NCBI RefSeq assembly: GCF_009017415.1
Contig: NC_092405.1
Location: forward strand, 1-64,000
From: Aspergillus flavus
Lineage: Eukaryota; Ascomycota; Eurotiomycetes; Eurotiales; Aspergillaceae
Reading direction: 5' to 3'
Length of the DNA: 64,000 nucleotides
The notes below the pieces were generated by a model, which was not told where the DNA came from, did not search any database, and worked only from the letters and a program-made list of their open reading frames with translations. Position 1 is the stretch's first letter. The number at the start of each line of letters is the position of its first letter. Positions 50,934 through 62,384 of this stretch are shown piece by piece. The translations under genes and the position numbers were made by a program.

Positions 50934-53316
50934 ATGGTGAACCTGCAATTGACTCTTCCGGCAATGGCATTGTCCTCCACAGTCCTCGCGGCCTCTGTGC
51001 ACTCAGAGACGTCAGTGGGAACATTGCATAGAGAACGTGCTGAAGCATTGTTGAGCCAGATGACCTGGGAAGAGAAGGTTGGCCAGATGGGTGGTATCCG
51101 TCGGCTTCTAAATACCGGTCCGGAGATAGACGAGGAAAACTACGAATACAGGCAAGCGGAGTACCAGAACGGCAACATTGGTGGGTGATCTATTTGTGGG
51201 TAATCCTACAATGTAACTGACAGTACAGGCTTTGGTGCTACGCTCAACTGGGCCGATGACATTCTTCCACTCACAAACGAAGTGCGACAGAGGCAAATCA
51301 ATGAGAGTCGGCTTCATATCCCATTCATCACCGTTACAGACTCAATTAACAGTCTCTACCTGTCCGGGGGTACTATCTTCCCAAGTAATCTGGCCATGGC
51401 GGCTACATTCAACATTCCGCTGTTCAGCGAGGGCGTTGCTGCCCTTCGTGAAGAGCAAATAGCAATCGGCGTCTCATGGGTTCTGTCTCCGCCACTAGAC
51501 ATAGCGTGGGAGCCGCGGTATTCCCGCATCGGTGAGCTGTGAGTAGCTGTCCTGTCCTGTCCATCGTAAACACGCTAACGCAGCCAGGTTTGGCGAGGAC
51601 TCTTACTTAACTGGTGAATTTGGCCATGCCTATGTCCAGACTATGCAGGACAAAGACGATTCAGGAAACATCAAAGTCGCCACGACCGTCAAGCACTTCG
51701 TCTATGGCGAGAGTCGTGGTGGGATCAATGCTGCCAGCATGTATGGGGGAATCAACCATCTTTATAACGATCAGTTGCGTCCTTATCTACGGGCATTGGA
51801 AGCAGATCCCGCCGCTGTCATGGTCTCTTACGCGTCGGTCGACTTGGTCCCAATGTCGGCGAACAAGTATCTCGTGCGGGACATTCTTCGCCAAAGGCTT
51901 GGCTTTGAGGGTATTGTTATGTCAGATGCAGGAGGCATTGCACATCTCTATACTGAGTCTCGGCTGGCCGGCTCATATGCCGAGGCCGCGTTACTAGCAC
52001 TGGAAGCTGGGTTGCAGATGGAGTTGAGTCCCCAGTCTCCGGCTGTATTCCCCACTCTTGTTGCAGCTGCAGAGGATAGCCATGTAGGGCAGTTGATCGA
52101 TGAGGCTGTATTAAATATTCTTCAGCTGAAGTTCGCAACCGGTGTTTTCGACAAACCTCTTCCTGACCCGGCCAAAGTGAACGAGACCCTGCGAACGCCT
52201 GCCCACCTCGAGATTAGCCGCCATGTCACCAGAGAAAGCATAGTCCTGCTTCAGAATGATGGTATCCTACCGACAACACCATCAAAGGTGGCCCTTCTCG
52301 GCCCATTCGCTGATATCCGTAACTACGGCTCCTATGCGCCTGTGAACTCGAGTGACTCTCAGTATGGCAACTCACTCTATCAAAGTCTCCAAGCCAAGCT
52401 CGGTACAAGTAATGTGACCCTGGTCCAAGGGGTCGACTTCATTGACACTGATACCACGAACATTGCAACCGCCGTGTCAGCCGCCAAAGAGGCCGGGCTT
52501 GCAATTATCGTCCTCGGCTCGCTCTCCGTCGGGACCACAGACCCCCTAGTAACCAAGCGGACCGACGGGGAGTTCTTCACGCACGCCAACCTGGGCTTCC
52601 CAGGGGCTCAACAGCAACTCCTCGATGCTGTGCTGGACGCGTCAATTCCCACGATCCTGGTCCTTTCCGGCGGACAGCCTTTCGTACTCAATAATTCGAC
52701 CCTCCGCAGCAATGCGATTCTCCATTCTTTCTTGGGCGGCGAATTCACTGGCGATGCTTTAGCCGAGATCATCATGGGCGACGTCAACCCCAGCGGCAAG
52801 TTGCCGATCAGTTTGCCACAAGATACATCTGCAACGCCAGTGTTTTACGATTACCTTCCGAGTGACGATACCGGCACAGCGGATAGCATCTTAGGATTTC
52901 ATTCCACGTACCAGTTTCCTCTGCTTTCACGGTCTCCGCCGATGCCGTTTGGATTTGGCTTGAGTTATACAGATTTCACGATCTCGGCCCCTAGGGCGAG
53001 AGCTAGCAATAGCAGTGTTGAGGTGCGTGTGAATATTACCAATGTTGGTCCTATCGCTGGGAAGGAAGTCGTGCAACTATATCATCGCCCGAACACGACG
53101 ACAGGCATCGAAGTTCCTGTGAAGCGCCTAGTGAGATTTGAGAAGGTTGACCTACACGCTGGGGAAGGTAGAGAGGTTCGATTTGTCATTCCGCATAAAG
53201 ATCTTGGATACTATGTCGATGGGGAGTTGCGTGTGAAGAGAGGAGTCTACTCCTTCTGGGCTGGTACGAGCTCGAGAACGGAGGATCTGAAGGGCGTCAA
53301 CGTGACAGTTCTTTAA
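50934..53316 (+). CDS. Secreted glycoside hydrolase family 3 (beta-glucosidase/xylosidase type)
   Basis: Three exons, 50,934-51,180, 51,229-51,538 and 51,588-53,316, with introns of 48 and 49 bp, give 761 residues. The start ATG at 50,934 opens a leader (MVNLQLTLPAMALSSTVLA). GH3 marks: MTWEEKVGQM near the N-terminus, substrate-binding VKHF, and GFEGIVMSDAGG with the probable nucleophile Asp at about residue 299 (the usual next residue Trp is Ala here). Then come the (alpha/beta)6 sandwich (ESIVLLQNDGILP) and a C-terminal FnIII-like domain (NVGPIAGKEVVQLY). It releases terminal beta-linked sugars outside the cell. The SDA in place of SDW suggests a subgroup differing from classical cellulolytic beta-glucosidases. 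Frame and splice sites look intact. Confidence 0.9.
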
Positions 53317-54029
53317 TAGTCTCTTCTGAACATCAGGCGTGGTATTTGCGAATTGGAGGGCTCCATCATGGAAACTGTCACGTGACCATTGTGGTCCTGA
53401 TCCATCCGGTGTGCCGGCACTGAGTAACTTCACCTGAAATCAGGCCTCGTAGACGATTAGACTACCTGATGTAGGAATGCACATATGTCTTTAGTATGGA
53501 ATGATAAGGAGGGGTCCGATATCGCGCAGACCTTTGACAACATTGAGGTATTGTAAACTCGAGCGCCACAGATATATATACGCCCTCCTGGTCTTCTCGA
53601 ATCCCAAGTAAAGGTATATATACCTAACGGACAAAATCTTATCGCGAGCACGATCATATCCACACGATAGAGAGAATAGATAAAAGCAACCCGATGGTTT
53701 ACACCATTCATTTTGATGGGCTGGTTCCTGTCTCTACAAGCAGCACTTGGGAACACTGCGGGTCGGGTAAGGATTTGACAAACCTCCTGGGTTGATAGCA
53801 GAAAGACTTGGTTACGGAAGGAGCCTCATCGCTCATCTGTATCGTCTCCGTTGGCTACCATAGCTTATATCGTAATGAGCATAAGCTTTCTACACTGGCT
53901 ATCGAACAGCCACAATGGGTATCAGAGGTCATACAACTGGATCGCAACTTACATTCCCAGGGCAACGTCACAGCCTTGAGATATATCGTATATCAGAATG
54001 ATCCATTGGCTTGGGGACATTCATACATG
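53317..54029. other. Intergenic, convergent 3' ends
   Basis: About 710 bp between the GH3 and the next minus-strand regulator. No gene or repeat of note. Confidence 0.5.
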
Positions 54030-55504
54030 TCAAGTGTCCTTCACGGCAAGCATACCCATGGACAGCGCCAGTTGATCCGGCCATGCTGGAAGTCGATTCG
54101 CAAGAGTCTCTTCCTTGTCCATTGTCACACAATTGGCTGGGGCTGGTAGCACATCCCACACCGGTAACGTAGGCATTGTTGAATCTGTGAACAGCCGGTG
54201 ATGATCGGACTCCGTAAGTACGATAACCTGGTCCAGAAGTGCGAGAGCTGACTGAGCTCCATGACCAGCAAACGCCCTGCTTTTCTGAGCTACTGAAACG
54301 GGAATTAGTCCAATAAGGTCTGGTTTGTCTCTCAGAGCCTCACTGTCTAGCGAGACTGGAACTACCGATTCCAGTTGGTCTTTCAGGTATTGGAGCCTTT
54401 GCTTAGACTGCGTGGCTTCCTGTCTAAGTGTTTCGAACATGGAGTGATCTGTTTCATTATTTTTGATGATGGCGCAGGCGCGAGCGTAGAGGCCAGGACA
54501 CTTAGTGATCTCGGCAAAAAGTAGTTCAACTAGATCACAGAGCTGGCTGCCCTTTCCATTTCCACTTTCCGCGGCGAGAGTGTCGGTGAGCGCCAATTGC
54601 CATGCCGGCTCAGCTAAGAAACAGGCCTCACCTCGAATGAGCGCGTCGGCTACTATAAATGACTTGAAGGAAATGAGCAAAGTGCGGCCAAACCCACCAC
54701 GGTGAGCATTTGGTCCCCGTAAGCGAATGAGGGTGGCAATGCCACTGGAATGCGTGAGCCAGGACTGTGGTGTGATCGGATCCATCATCTCGTAAATGCC
54801 AAGCATGACAGCAATTGCGAGGGTCATGTCAGATCGGACAAATCGGGGTCGTCGTAGCAAACTATGCAAGCCTTGCAGCCCACGACTATACATGGACCGA
54901 CTACTGGCAATCGTATCCTGGTCCTGGTGTTTCATGCCCAGGTGAAGCGTACCCAAACACCGGAGACTCCAGATGAAGGGGTCCAGGGTCGACTCAACAT
55001 GGCGTCGAGCAAAGTTCATCCAATTGACCGACAGACGAGTACTATACATATAGTAGAGCCCTGGGACCGTGGCGTCTATGAAGAAGCCCAGGGTTTCAAC
55101 TCCCTGCGCGGCTAAAGGTTTTTCCACAAGACTTGGCACAATCAACTCATCCACAGTATTATGCGAGTATCCACCACGCTTCGTAATAGACCGAGAGGTG
55201 TTCGACTTCTGGGATTGTGCGGACCGGGTCGCCGATCGATACGTAGGGCCTGCCGTTGTTCTGGAATCGGAGGGAGTGCTAACCACGAAGGTCAAAGGTT
55301 TCCGATAACCGGGACATTGAATCCCTCGCAGCTCGCAACGTCGGCAGTTGGGTCGTGTCTCATCACACTACGCCCGGTTCCACTCGGTTAGTGGCATCAC
55401 CATGCTTTGTAGGCTGGCACGCAGCATGTATGGAGGGTCGCCTCTACCTTGACTCGTCGCTGTATGCAGGTGCGACAGCCTTTGCTGTATGGAACTGCTA
55501 CCAT
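54030..55504 (-). CDS. Zn2Cys6 transcription factor
   Basis: Two exons on the minus strand, 55,504-55,448 and 55,367-54,030, with an 80-bp intron, give 464 residues. The zinc cluster spans the intron: KGCRTCIQRRVK in exon 1 and CDETRPNCRRCELRGIQC in exon 2, i.e. C-x2-C-x6-C-x6-C-x2-C-x6-C, which binds two zinc ions and CGG-type DNA triplets. The rest matches the short 'fungal-specific transcription factor 2' type with helical repeats (FFIDATVPGLYYMYSTRLSVNW, WLTHSSGIATLIRLRGP). It lies between a GH3 and a GH5 hydrolase and could control them. No defects seen. Confidence 0.85.
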
Positions 55505-55979
55505 GACCCAGGAACGGGTAGTGGTGTATCGTTGAGTTCCGGTAGCCGATAATGTAGAGACAACATCAAGAGAAAAGATCGGTTCGGGTCCTGTGCACAA
55601 GGCTGGAAGGTGGAAGAGATTTGGCTTCGGGACAAGACTCGAATTCCCCGCAACCTTCTGTTATCTTTGAGGAATGGACCCGTGACCTGGGAATTAGACT
55701 CGAAGAGGTTTAGCGTCCGGGTAGGAAGGACATTATGCTCTCAGCTCTACGGAGTACTGAACAACGCTTGTTTGACATGAACAACGCTGGACATGTACAG
55801 GAGTATGTTTCGTCGGCGAGGTGTCTTGCCTGGTGTGACCTGCCATAGTTATACAATTGTGCCTTGTGGGTTACCGAAAGCCCGACAAGAACAGTCTAAA
55901 GCGGAAGTCAGGGTGCAGATGAGATTTAAACGTGGGTAAGCACCTAGTAATTTGAGGGGCAAATAGACTATGGATGAGA
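55505..55979. other. Intergenic
   Basis: Regulator promoter and GH5 3' flank; no gene seen. Confidence 0.5.
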
Positions 55980-57544
55980 TTATTTACGAGTGATTGTGAT
56001 AGTGATGTCCGTGGCGTTCTTGATACTGGTCGATGTGAAGAAGGCTAGAGTACGCTTGTCAACGGCGTACTGCAGCACGCTACCATCGGGAGAGACCTGG
56101 ACGCTATAGCCGCTGGGAAATGTGGATGGGGGCAGGATAATTTCGGTGGGCGCTTGGATATTGGGATCCGATGTGAACTGCAGCTTGAAGGTGGCCGAGC
56201 TGTCAGCAAAGCTGAAGCTTTTGGGAGTGCCGGCGACGGCAGCTGGGTATGCACGGCTGTAGTGCTTGGCCAGCTCAGGATAGGGCTGACCAGATGTGCC
56301 GTTGTACAGGTTCTCGTACGCCCAACCGATCCAGGAAACCATATTGGCATCGGTCGCCGACATGGCATCTGCGAGGCCCTGCATCTGCTTCTCATCACCC
56401 ATCCAGAACGTGAGCTCGGTCAGCACCCCGGCGGTCCTCAGGCGCTCGTTGTCCTTGTGGCGGTTGCTGAGCGTGGTGGAAATGGAGCCCAGTTGCGGCG
56501 GGTTGTAGTAGTGGAACGAGTGCACCGACTTAGAGCCGTCCCCAAGCGGGACGTTGTTGAAGCCGGACAGGACGTCCAGCGTGGCGCCTTCGAACCAGAT
56601 GAGTGTGTCATTGTCGACGGTACGGATCTGCTTGGCCGCGCGGTTCCAGAGCCCTTCTAGGACCTTGTGGTCGGCAACACCTGGCACCAGCAGTGTCGGA
56701 TCGGCCCATGTGTCGCCCACCCATGGCTCGTTCAGCAGGTTATACCCGACCACATTGGTCGTCTTGCCATACTCGGACGCCAGCTTTTTCCAGTACGCTG
56801 CGAACGCATCGCCCAGCCCGTCGTAATTGTTATATAACCGCCCAAACGCATTGCCCAGCGCCACCGACGTGTAGCTCAGAGCCCAGTCGACCGAACCGCA
56901 AAGCGACTGTGGCGAAGGGAAGCCGTTTTCATCCACCGGGAACGGCGTCGTTTTGAGGGGAAACGGATACATCTTGCCACTCGATACCCAATCTTTCTTG
57001 GCAAACCACTAGGAAGCCATGTCAGTATCAGCTGCGCCCACCTGTCCGGGCGTCTACTTACGTCGGGTACACCGTTCCCGCAAAATTGCCGCGCCAGGCA
57101 GTCCTGATGCACGTCCACCAAAACGTAAAGTCCATGGTCCTCCGCCATCTTAGTCTGCTTTTTCATAATATCCAGAAATGTCTGGTTGTACTCCCCACGC
57201 ATAGGCTCTGCTCCAGCCCAGCTGTGGCCCAACCGGACAATGTTCAGACCCAAGTCGTGCAGATTTTGGACATCTTGCTCGCCAAACGAGGAGACACCGG
57301 GCACCCACTCCAAGGGCCGATGCCATGGTGGTTCCTTCATAACGACATTGGTTCCGTGGAAGAACCGCGTACGGCCAAATTCATCGACGATCTGATGTGT
57401 GTCTTGATTCACATCCTTGATGCGCGACATTCCGGGATGAGCCTTGTACCAACCCTCGGCATCTTGAGCGAACACACCCGTCGGCTGTGTGCCCACCACC
57501 GCTAGCAGTGATGCAGCCGCAATGGGAGTGAACAGCATTGCCAT
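55980..57544 (-). CDS. Secreted GH5, endoglycoceramidase-like
   Basis: Two exons on the minus strand, 57,544-57,062 and 57,008-55,980, with a 53-bp intron, give 503 residues. A signal peptide (about residues 1-26, ending TGVFA) directs secretion. Endoglycoceramidase-type GH5 features are GLNIVRLGHSWAGAEP, YVLVDVHQDCLARQFCGNG, GYNLLNEPWVGD with the acid/base Glu near residue 255, and GVLTELTFW with the likely nucleophile Glu near residue 359. A C-terminal beta-sandwich of about 90 residues follows. Such enzymes split the sugar chain from glycosphingolipids or related glycosides. Together with the sulfatase, GH3 and permease it suggests use of an external glycolipid or sulfated glycan. No lesions seen; the exact substrate is uncertain. 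Confidence 0.85.
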
Positions 57545-58450
57545 GAAAAAGCTAAGTCAACCCCAGTAAGACTAAACGGACAAGGGGGCAGAGTGACGAA
57601 ACGTTCGGAGGATAACAAGCATGAGGAGGCTGTAGGAGGTTTATACATGTGCAGCGCCCCTTTTTACACAACTCAAATGTGAGGTTACATCCACTATTCG
57701 GGCTTAATCGCCTGAAGAATTGGACGTCGAAGTGACCCACAAAACACGCCATAGCGCTGCAGGGGTCCCGGATATACATCGTAGGCGAGGCGGCCCGGCG
57801 TGACAAGCCAATCAAGTGATGTGATTGTATTGACACGCCGGCTTAGGCTGTTAGATTCACCAAGCGTCTCTCTGTCACGGTGGGGAAGGACAAGTTACCT
57901 AGGATCGGAGAGACGGGCTACTTGTAAGTGGAGCCCAGGTCGGCTGGAGATTGGTAGAGAATCTAAAGGTTTCCCCGCAATTATGTAACGATTTTAACAC
58001 TATTTTCTGAAGATATAAGAAACATGTGACAGGTATTCGATTCCTGTGCTTCTACCCGGACGTTTATGTGCAATGTAACCTTGTCATCCAACATGCACCA
58101 CGCCCTTTGCTAATTAATTCAGTCGCAAAGGTTACGAAAACAGGACGGCCTTGTAGAATTGGGCCGTTGTTCTTCGGCTAGGAAACCAATCCCATGGACG
58201 TCCATCGAAGATTGTATAGTAGTACTTGTGAGATCACTTAACAAGCCCAGGCAAAGCATAGCCACCATGGCCAATCTACCATCCCCGGATGAATCGAGGA
58301 TATTTTACTCAAAATCTTCCCTAAATGCCCTTCCGCGTTCGAATGCTTTCTGGTCTTGTTCTGATATACATGGAGGATCAGGTTGCTTCGTAGTTACTCT
58401 TGTCTTGATAACAAAACAATAGGAAGGAGCAAATCCTGGGGGGCACTACC
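57545..58450. other. GH5 upstream region
   Basis: About 900 bp with no supported gene. Several short overlapping frames (57,552-57,836, 58,159-58,422) lack motifs. Confidence 0.5.
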
Positions 58451-58760
58451 CTAGACTGCTGGCTTCATCTTCACATTAAAGCCCAGAGGCATGACAAACG
58501 AATGGTTGAGTGTCCTCCATCCCTCCTTCCCATCCACCAATTCGAACTGAAAGCTCCGAACGAGGGCCGGCAGATATTTACTGATCTCTAATATGGAGCT
58601 ATGGCTTCCAATGCATGTCGTCGAAGCCACACCGAACGGCACGAAGTAAGACCCCATCGCTGTTAGGTGCTCCTCAGACCTATCGAGCCAATGCTCCGGC
58701 CTGAACTTACCAGTGTCATGGCCAAAAAGTGCTTTACCTGGTCGGATAGTCCATGGTTAT
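58451..58760 (-). pseudogene. Cytochrome P450 C-terminal fragment
   Basis: The minus strand encodes the end of a fungal P450: PWTIRPGKALFGHD, FRPEHWLDRS, the heme-binding loop region FVPFGVASTTCIGSH with the heme-ligand Cys, and the L-helix to C-terminus (EISKYLPALVRSFQFEL). The loop lacks the usual FGxGxRxC pattern (Gly and Arg replaced), and an in-frame TAA lies just upstream of PWTIRP. Nothing resembling the remaining ~400 residues was seen. It is a decayed 3' remnant, perhaps of a lost metabolite gene next to the reductase group. Confidence 0.75.
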
Positions 58761-58999
58761 CCAGATTACCGAGATCGGCTACATCTGAAATGTCGTGATC
58801 AGGGCCCTTATCATGGTTATGTGCCTTGGGTTGAGGAGACCTTGACTTCGACACAACCTACTCAAGTGCAAATCGAATGGCTTGATTCTGTAATTTCAGC
58901 TCTATCACCTCGAGTAGTCACTAGCAGACAAGAATGGTTCCATAGTAAGAACGTCGGAGTGGATTTGTAATGCCCCAGATGAGTCAGCTGACTGCTGCT

Positions 59000-59007
59000 T
59001 CCGCGGA
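59000..59007. promoter_or_regulatory. TCCGCGGA palindrome upstream of Zn2Cys6 regulator
   Basis: A perfect 8-bp palindrome made of inverted CCG/CGG triplets, about 103 bp upstream of the ATG of the regulator at 59,110. It is identical to the yeast PDRE bound by the zinc-cluster factors Pdr1/Pdr3. The same octamer occurs three more times in this window, all between the downstream reductases. Confidence 0.65.
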
Positions 59008-59109
59008 GCCTTTTCGCCTTTCACATAAGTGACCAATCCACCACTTGGGGTCTACCTCCATGGGGGGAGCACAACGATCGAATGGATTTAACCGCATACC
59101 GGAGCTACA

Positions 59110-60994
59110 ATGGAATTGAGTAATCGACCGAGGAAGGTAGGAATGATAAGCGCGTCGGCGCATTGATTAAATGCGAATTGCTAAGTTATGATGGGAACAG
59201 GCATGCGATCTATGCTACACGCGCAGGATCAAGTGCGACGGACAGAAACCTCGCTGCTCGAACTGCATCAACTACGCTACAGATTGCACGCATACGGCGC
59301 TGAGCCGGAAGTCGAAGCCCAGAGCACAACGTAGGAGCGAGCTCAAGAAGGCGGACGAAGTCCAGAGCCTGCAAGCAGAAATACAGCGCTTAGAGACTCA
59401 ACTTGTACGTATTCCCGGGCGTTGAAATAATGAGGATACTCAATTATAAAAGCTACAGGCCCAGAATCGAGACCATGATCAGGCGTCACATGCAACACAA
59501 GAGCCGGTGAGGACGACAATAGCAGCGCACGTCGCAGATCAACACATTGACGAGGACGGCGACCATACAATCAGCTCAATGAAACTACCTCCACTACATC
59601 AAGCCATGGCCATGGTTGGAATATATCTTAATACTTACAACTCGGTCTTACCGCTCTTTCATGCTGACACGCTGTTGCGTCTAGTCGGTGAATGCTATGC
59701 CCGTCAACCCCGACAACGCGACCCAGTAGTATGGGCTGCCATCAACGTCGTTTTTGCCTTGGCTTGCCAACAGGTTCCAGAAAACCCCAGGAATGGCCGG
59801 TCGCAGCACCAGACCGATCAGACAACGGAGTATCTCAACAAGGTACAATCTATCATCTCGACTGTGATGCTTGGTGAGACCCATCTCCTTAACATACAGG
59901 TACTGGTGGGCATGGTGATGTTGCTCCAAACTGCACACGACCTGACCCCATCTTTGCTCCTAATATCGGCAACCATGCGTCTGGCACATAAGTTAGGCCT
60001 GCACAGCCATGCAGCATCAACACATCTGGATCCTGTGGAAAGGAGACAGCGTGCCCGCGTCATTTGGATTGCATACATTCTCGACAAAGATCTAAGCCTC
60101 CGTACCCAACAACCTTCGGTTCAACTCGATGACGATATGGACGTGGAGTTACCATCTTCCTTGCCGACAACGAACGACGATAATGACAACACTGCTGGTA
60201 TCGTCGTTACGGCGGACGGAAATGCCAGGATGAATTACTTTCTGGCTCGCGTCAAGCTGGCCAAGATTGAGGGTCGTGTATATGACTCTCTCTACTCCAC
60301 ACGAGCAGTCAACCGAAGCTTCGAAGAACGACGCAACGCAAGGGAGAGCGTTGTTAGCGCGCTCGACGAATGGCGAGCTTCCATACCACTCGAATTTAGC
60401 GCCAGTATTGTCACATCGAGCACTAGCAATAAACCCGCAAATGGTGGATTTTTCTGTGTGCTACACGCAACCAGTCTCCAATGCATGGCGCTTGTTAGCC
60501 GGGCTCACGCTTGGGATCGACAATGGGTGAGTGGTTTGCGCAACCATAGTAGAGGAATTCAAATGCTGCAGCTACCACCAGCTTGGGACACAATAGTACA
60601 CCAGGCCCGAAATTACATGCTCTTGTTGCGAGAGGTTTGGTCGAGAGATGCCTGGTTTCGCTGGTTAGCAATCACATATCATAATGATGGTACCATTGTT
60701 GACAATAACAGGATGACCTCTTGTCCTTATACGACCGCTCTGGTGCTGTTGACGGCCAACACTCTGGGGAATCCGTCGCATAATAACACCCAGTTGGATG
60801 TCGAGCTGATAGACTCAGCCCTTCTTTGGCTCAATGAGGCCATGAGGGAAAGTCAATCGGACGAGGCCCGAGCGCTGCGGGAAACTTGTGTTGAGGCCGT
60901 CCGAACGGTAAAGCAGAAGCTTGCTGGAGACTTCACAACGCCCTTTGGAAATTATTGGTTGCTCAATCATCCAGACAGTTTAGAGCCATTCTAA
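59110..60994 (+). CDS. Zn2Cys6 transcription factor with coiled coil
   Basis: Three exons, 59,110-59,136, 59,201-59,404 and 59,459-60,994, with introns of 64 and 54 bp; frames join cleanly to give 588 residues. Exon 1 encodes only MELSNRPRK, directly before the zinc cluster in exon 2 (ACDLCYTRRIKCDGQKPRC, NCINYATDC). A short coiled coil follows (SLQAEIQRLETQL), the usual dimerisation helix of factors that bind inverted CGG sites. The C-terminal part is a Fungal_trans domain (LPLFHADTLLRLVGECY, MRLAHKLGLHSHAAS). A 45-nt in-frame stretch at 60,527-60,571 has perfect GT..AG ends and may be an intron, which would shorten the protein by 15 residues. A TCCGCGGA site just upstream suggests self-regulation. 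Confidence 0.87.
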
Positions 60995-61252
60995 GTATAT
61001 GGCGGCACCGAAGGGATCAATATTCATTAGCTCCAAAACTATTGGGTAGTATTCGGAATGTTAACGTCATGGCTTCCCCCACTTGAAAATAGCCTACTCA
61101 GGCTATTCCAATCGTGAAGGAAGCCTGAGTCCAACGCTTACATCTATCTTCCAGACGACAGGTGCTCACATAAACCACTTTAGCGGGGAGGACATCAATC
61201 AACAGAGGAAGAGAACTAATTCCAGACCATATCACCATGGCATAATCGACAC

Positions 61253-61954
61253 TCAGGCCTTCCCTTCCATAACATCGAAGACGACATCGAAATTGCCCTC
61301 ATATTCATTCTCAGCCACCAGATGTAACAATACACCCAATCGCTCCAGCAATCCTGAATGATTCAAATCATAACCTGCAAACTGTGGCTTGAATCCGGTG
61401 TCTTTGATAAGCTTTCGTACTGTGTCGATGGAAGATGGGTTTCCACCAATGAAGATTATAGGTGGTACACGACGAGGTGCCCACTTTTGGACTTCCAAAA
61501 GCGTTGCAGGCATGGAATTGAAGGCTTTGAAAACTATTGCTTCTGGAAAGGCTCGCTGAACCTCTTGCGTGACGGAAGTCCTTTCCATGTACTTGAGGTC
61601 ATGGTAATGATTGAAGTTGGCATCCACATTTAGTGGGTTCATTGTATCGATCACCAGTTTACCCGAAAGCGTAATGGCGTCGTTTTGGAGCTCTTTGAGA
61701 ATATGAGCCAAGCGTGGGAAGTATGCCGACAGAATGATAACGTCGCCGAATTTCGCAGCGTCCGTGATTGACCCGTATTGAAACCGGGCTATCTCGTCCT
61801 CCCCGATGCCCTTTTCCATAGCGAATTGTCGAATACGCTTTTGAAGCCGTTCCGGATGCGTGTCCTTGCTGAGCATGACATCATGACCAAGGCGAATCCA
61901 GGCAAAGCCCAGACGCAATCCAATATTGCCTGCGTTCACGATGCCAACTTTCAT
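61253..61954 (-). CDS. F420-reductase-like NAD(P)-dependent oxidoreductase
   Basis: The ATG at 61,954 was chosen because MKVGIVNAGNIGLRLG is a Rossmann fold start (Gly-rich loop); an open extension to 62,044 is unlikely to be coding. The 233-residue product matches the NADPH-dependent F420 reductase/6PGDH-like family: KLVIDTMNPLN, FPEAIVFKAFNSMPATLL and PIIFIGGNPSSIDTVRKLI. In fungi, which lack F420, such proteins are predicted NAD(P)H reductases of unknown substrate. Single exon, no leader, cytosolic. It is transcribed divergently from the SDR gene at 62,543, and the ~590-bp gap between them contains three TCCGCGGA palindromes, so the pair is probably co-regulated. Confidence 0.85.
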   Translation of the reverse strand: MKVGIVNAGNIGLRLGFAWIRLGHDVMLSKDTHPERLQKRIRQFAMEKGIGEDEIARFQYGSITDAAKFGDVIILSAYFPRLAHILKELQNDAITLSGKLVIDTMNPLNVDANFNHYHDLKYMERTSVTQEVQRAFPEAIVFKAFNSMPATLLEVQKWAPRRVPPIIFIGGNPSSIDTVRKLIKDTGFKPQFAGYDLNHSGLLERLGVLLHLVAENEYEGNFDVVFDVMEGKA

Positions 61955-62111
61955 CTTGGCTATACGTCTCTCGATTGATGTGAAAGGAAAATGCGATAAC
62001 GAAGTGCACCACTGATTGTTGGCGCTGTAATTTGAGCATTTCATGGGAGGCTGGCTGGAAATATATGCTGTAGCGAAACAGCTTGACCAGGCCAGACAGA
62101 AGATAGTTGGT

Positions 62112-62119
62112 TCCGCGGA
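62112..62119. promoter_or_regulatory. TCCGCGGA site 1
   Basis: Perfect palindrome within TTCCGCGGAA. It lies about 158 bp from the start of the minus-strand reductase. Confidence 0.65.
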
Positions 62120-62226
62120 AGGAATTCCGAATGCGACGCTTTATAATATCTAGTGTGACTCTTGATAGACTATGGCCGGTGGCTGATTAATATCGGCAGT
62201 AGCACTCCCAGATGGGAGAAGCCAGC

Positions 62227-62234
62227 TCCGCGGA
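62227..62234. promoter_or_regulatory. TCCGCGGA site 2
   Basis: Perfect palindrome within CCAGCTCCGCGGATG. It closes the first copy of the duplicated promoter module. Confidence 0.65.
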
Positions 62235-62376
62235 TGTCATTCTCCATGGAATGCTTCATAATCGAGAGGAGGATTTATAATGAGCAATTCCAACTTGACT
62301 CTCAATACGTAATGGCAGACGGCTGATAAATATAAATACTACTTCTTGCGCTTTCGTATAGATGAGGTTATCCAGC

Positions 62377-62384
62377 TCCGCGGA
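62377..62384. promoter_or_regulatory. TCCGCGGA site 3
   Basis: Perfect palindrome within CCAGCTCCGCGGAGG. It closes the second copy of the duplicated module, about 160 bp upstream of the SDR start. Confidence 0.65.
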
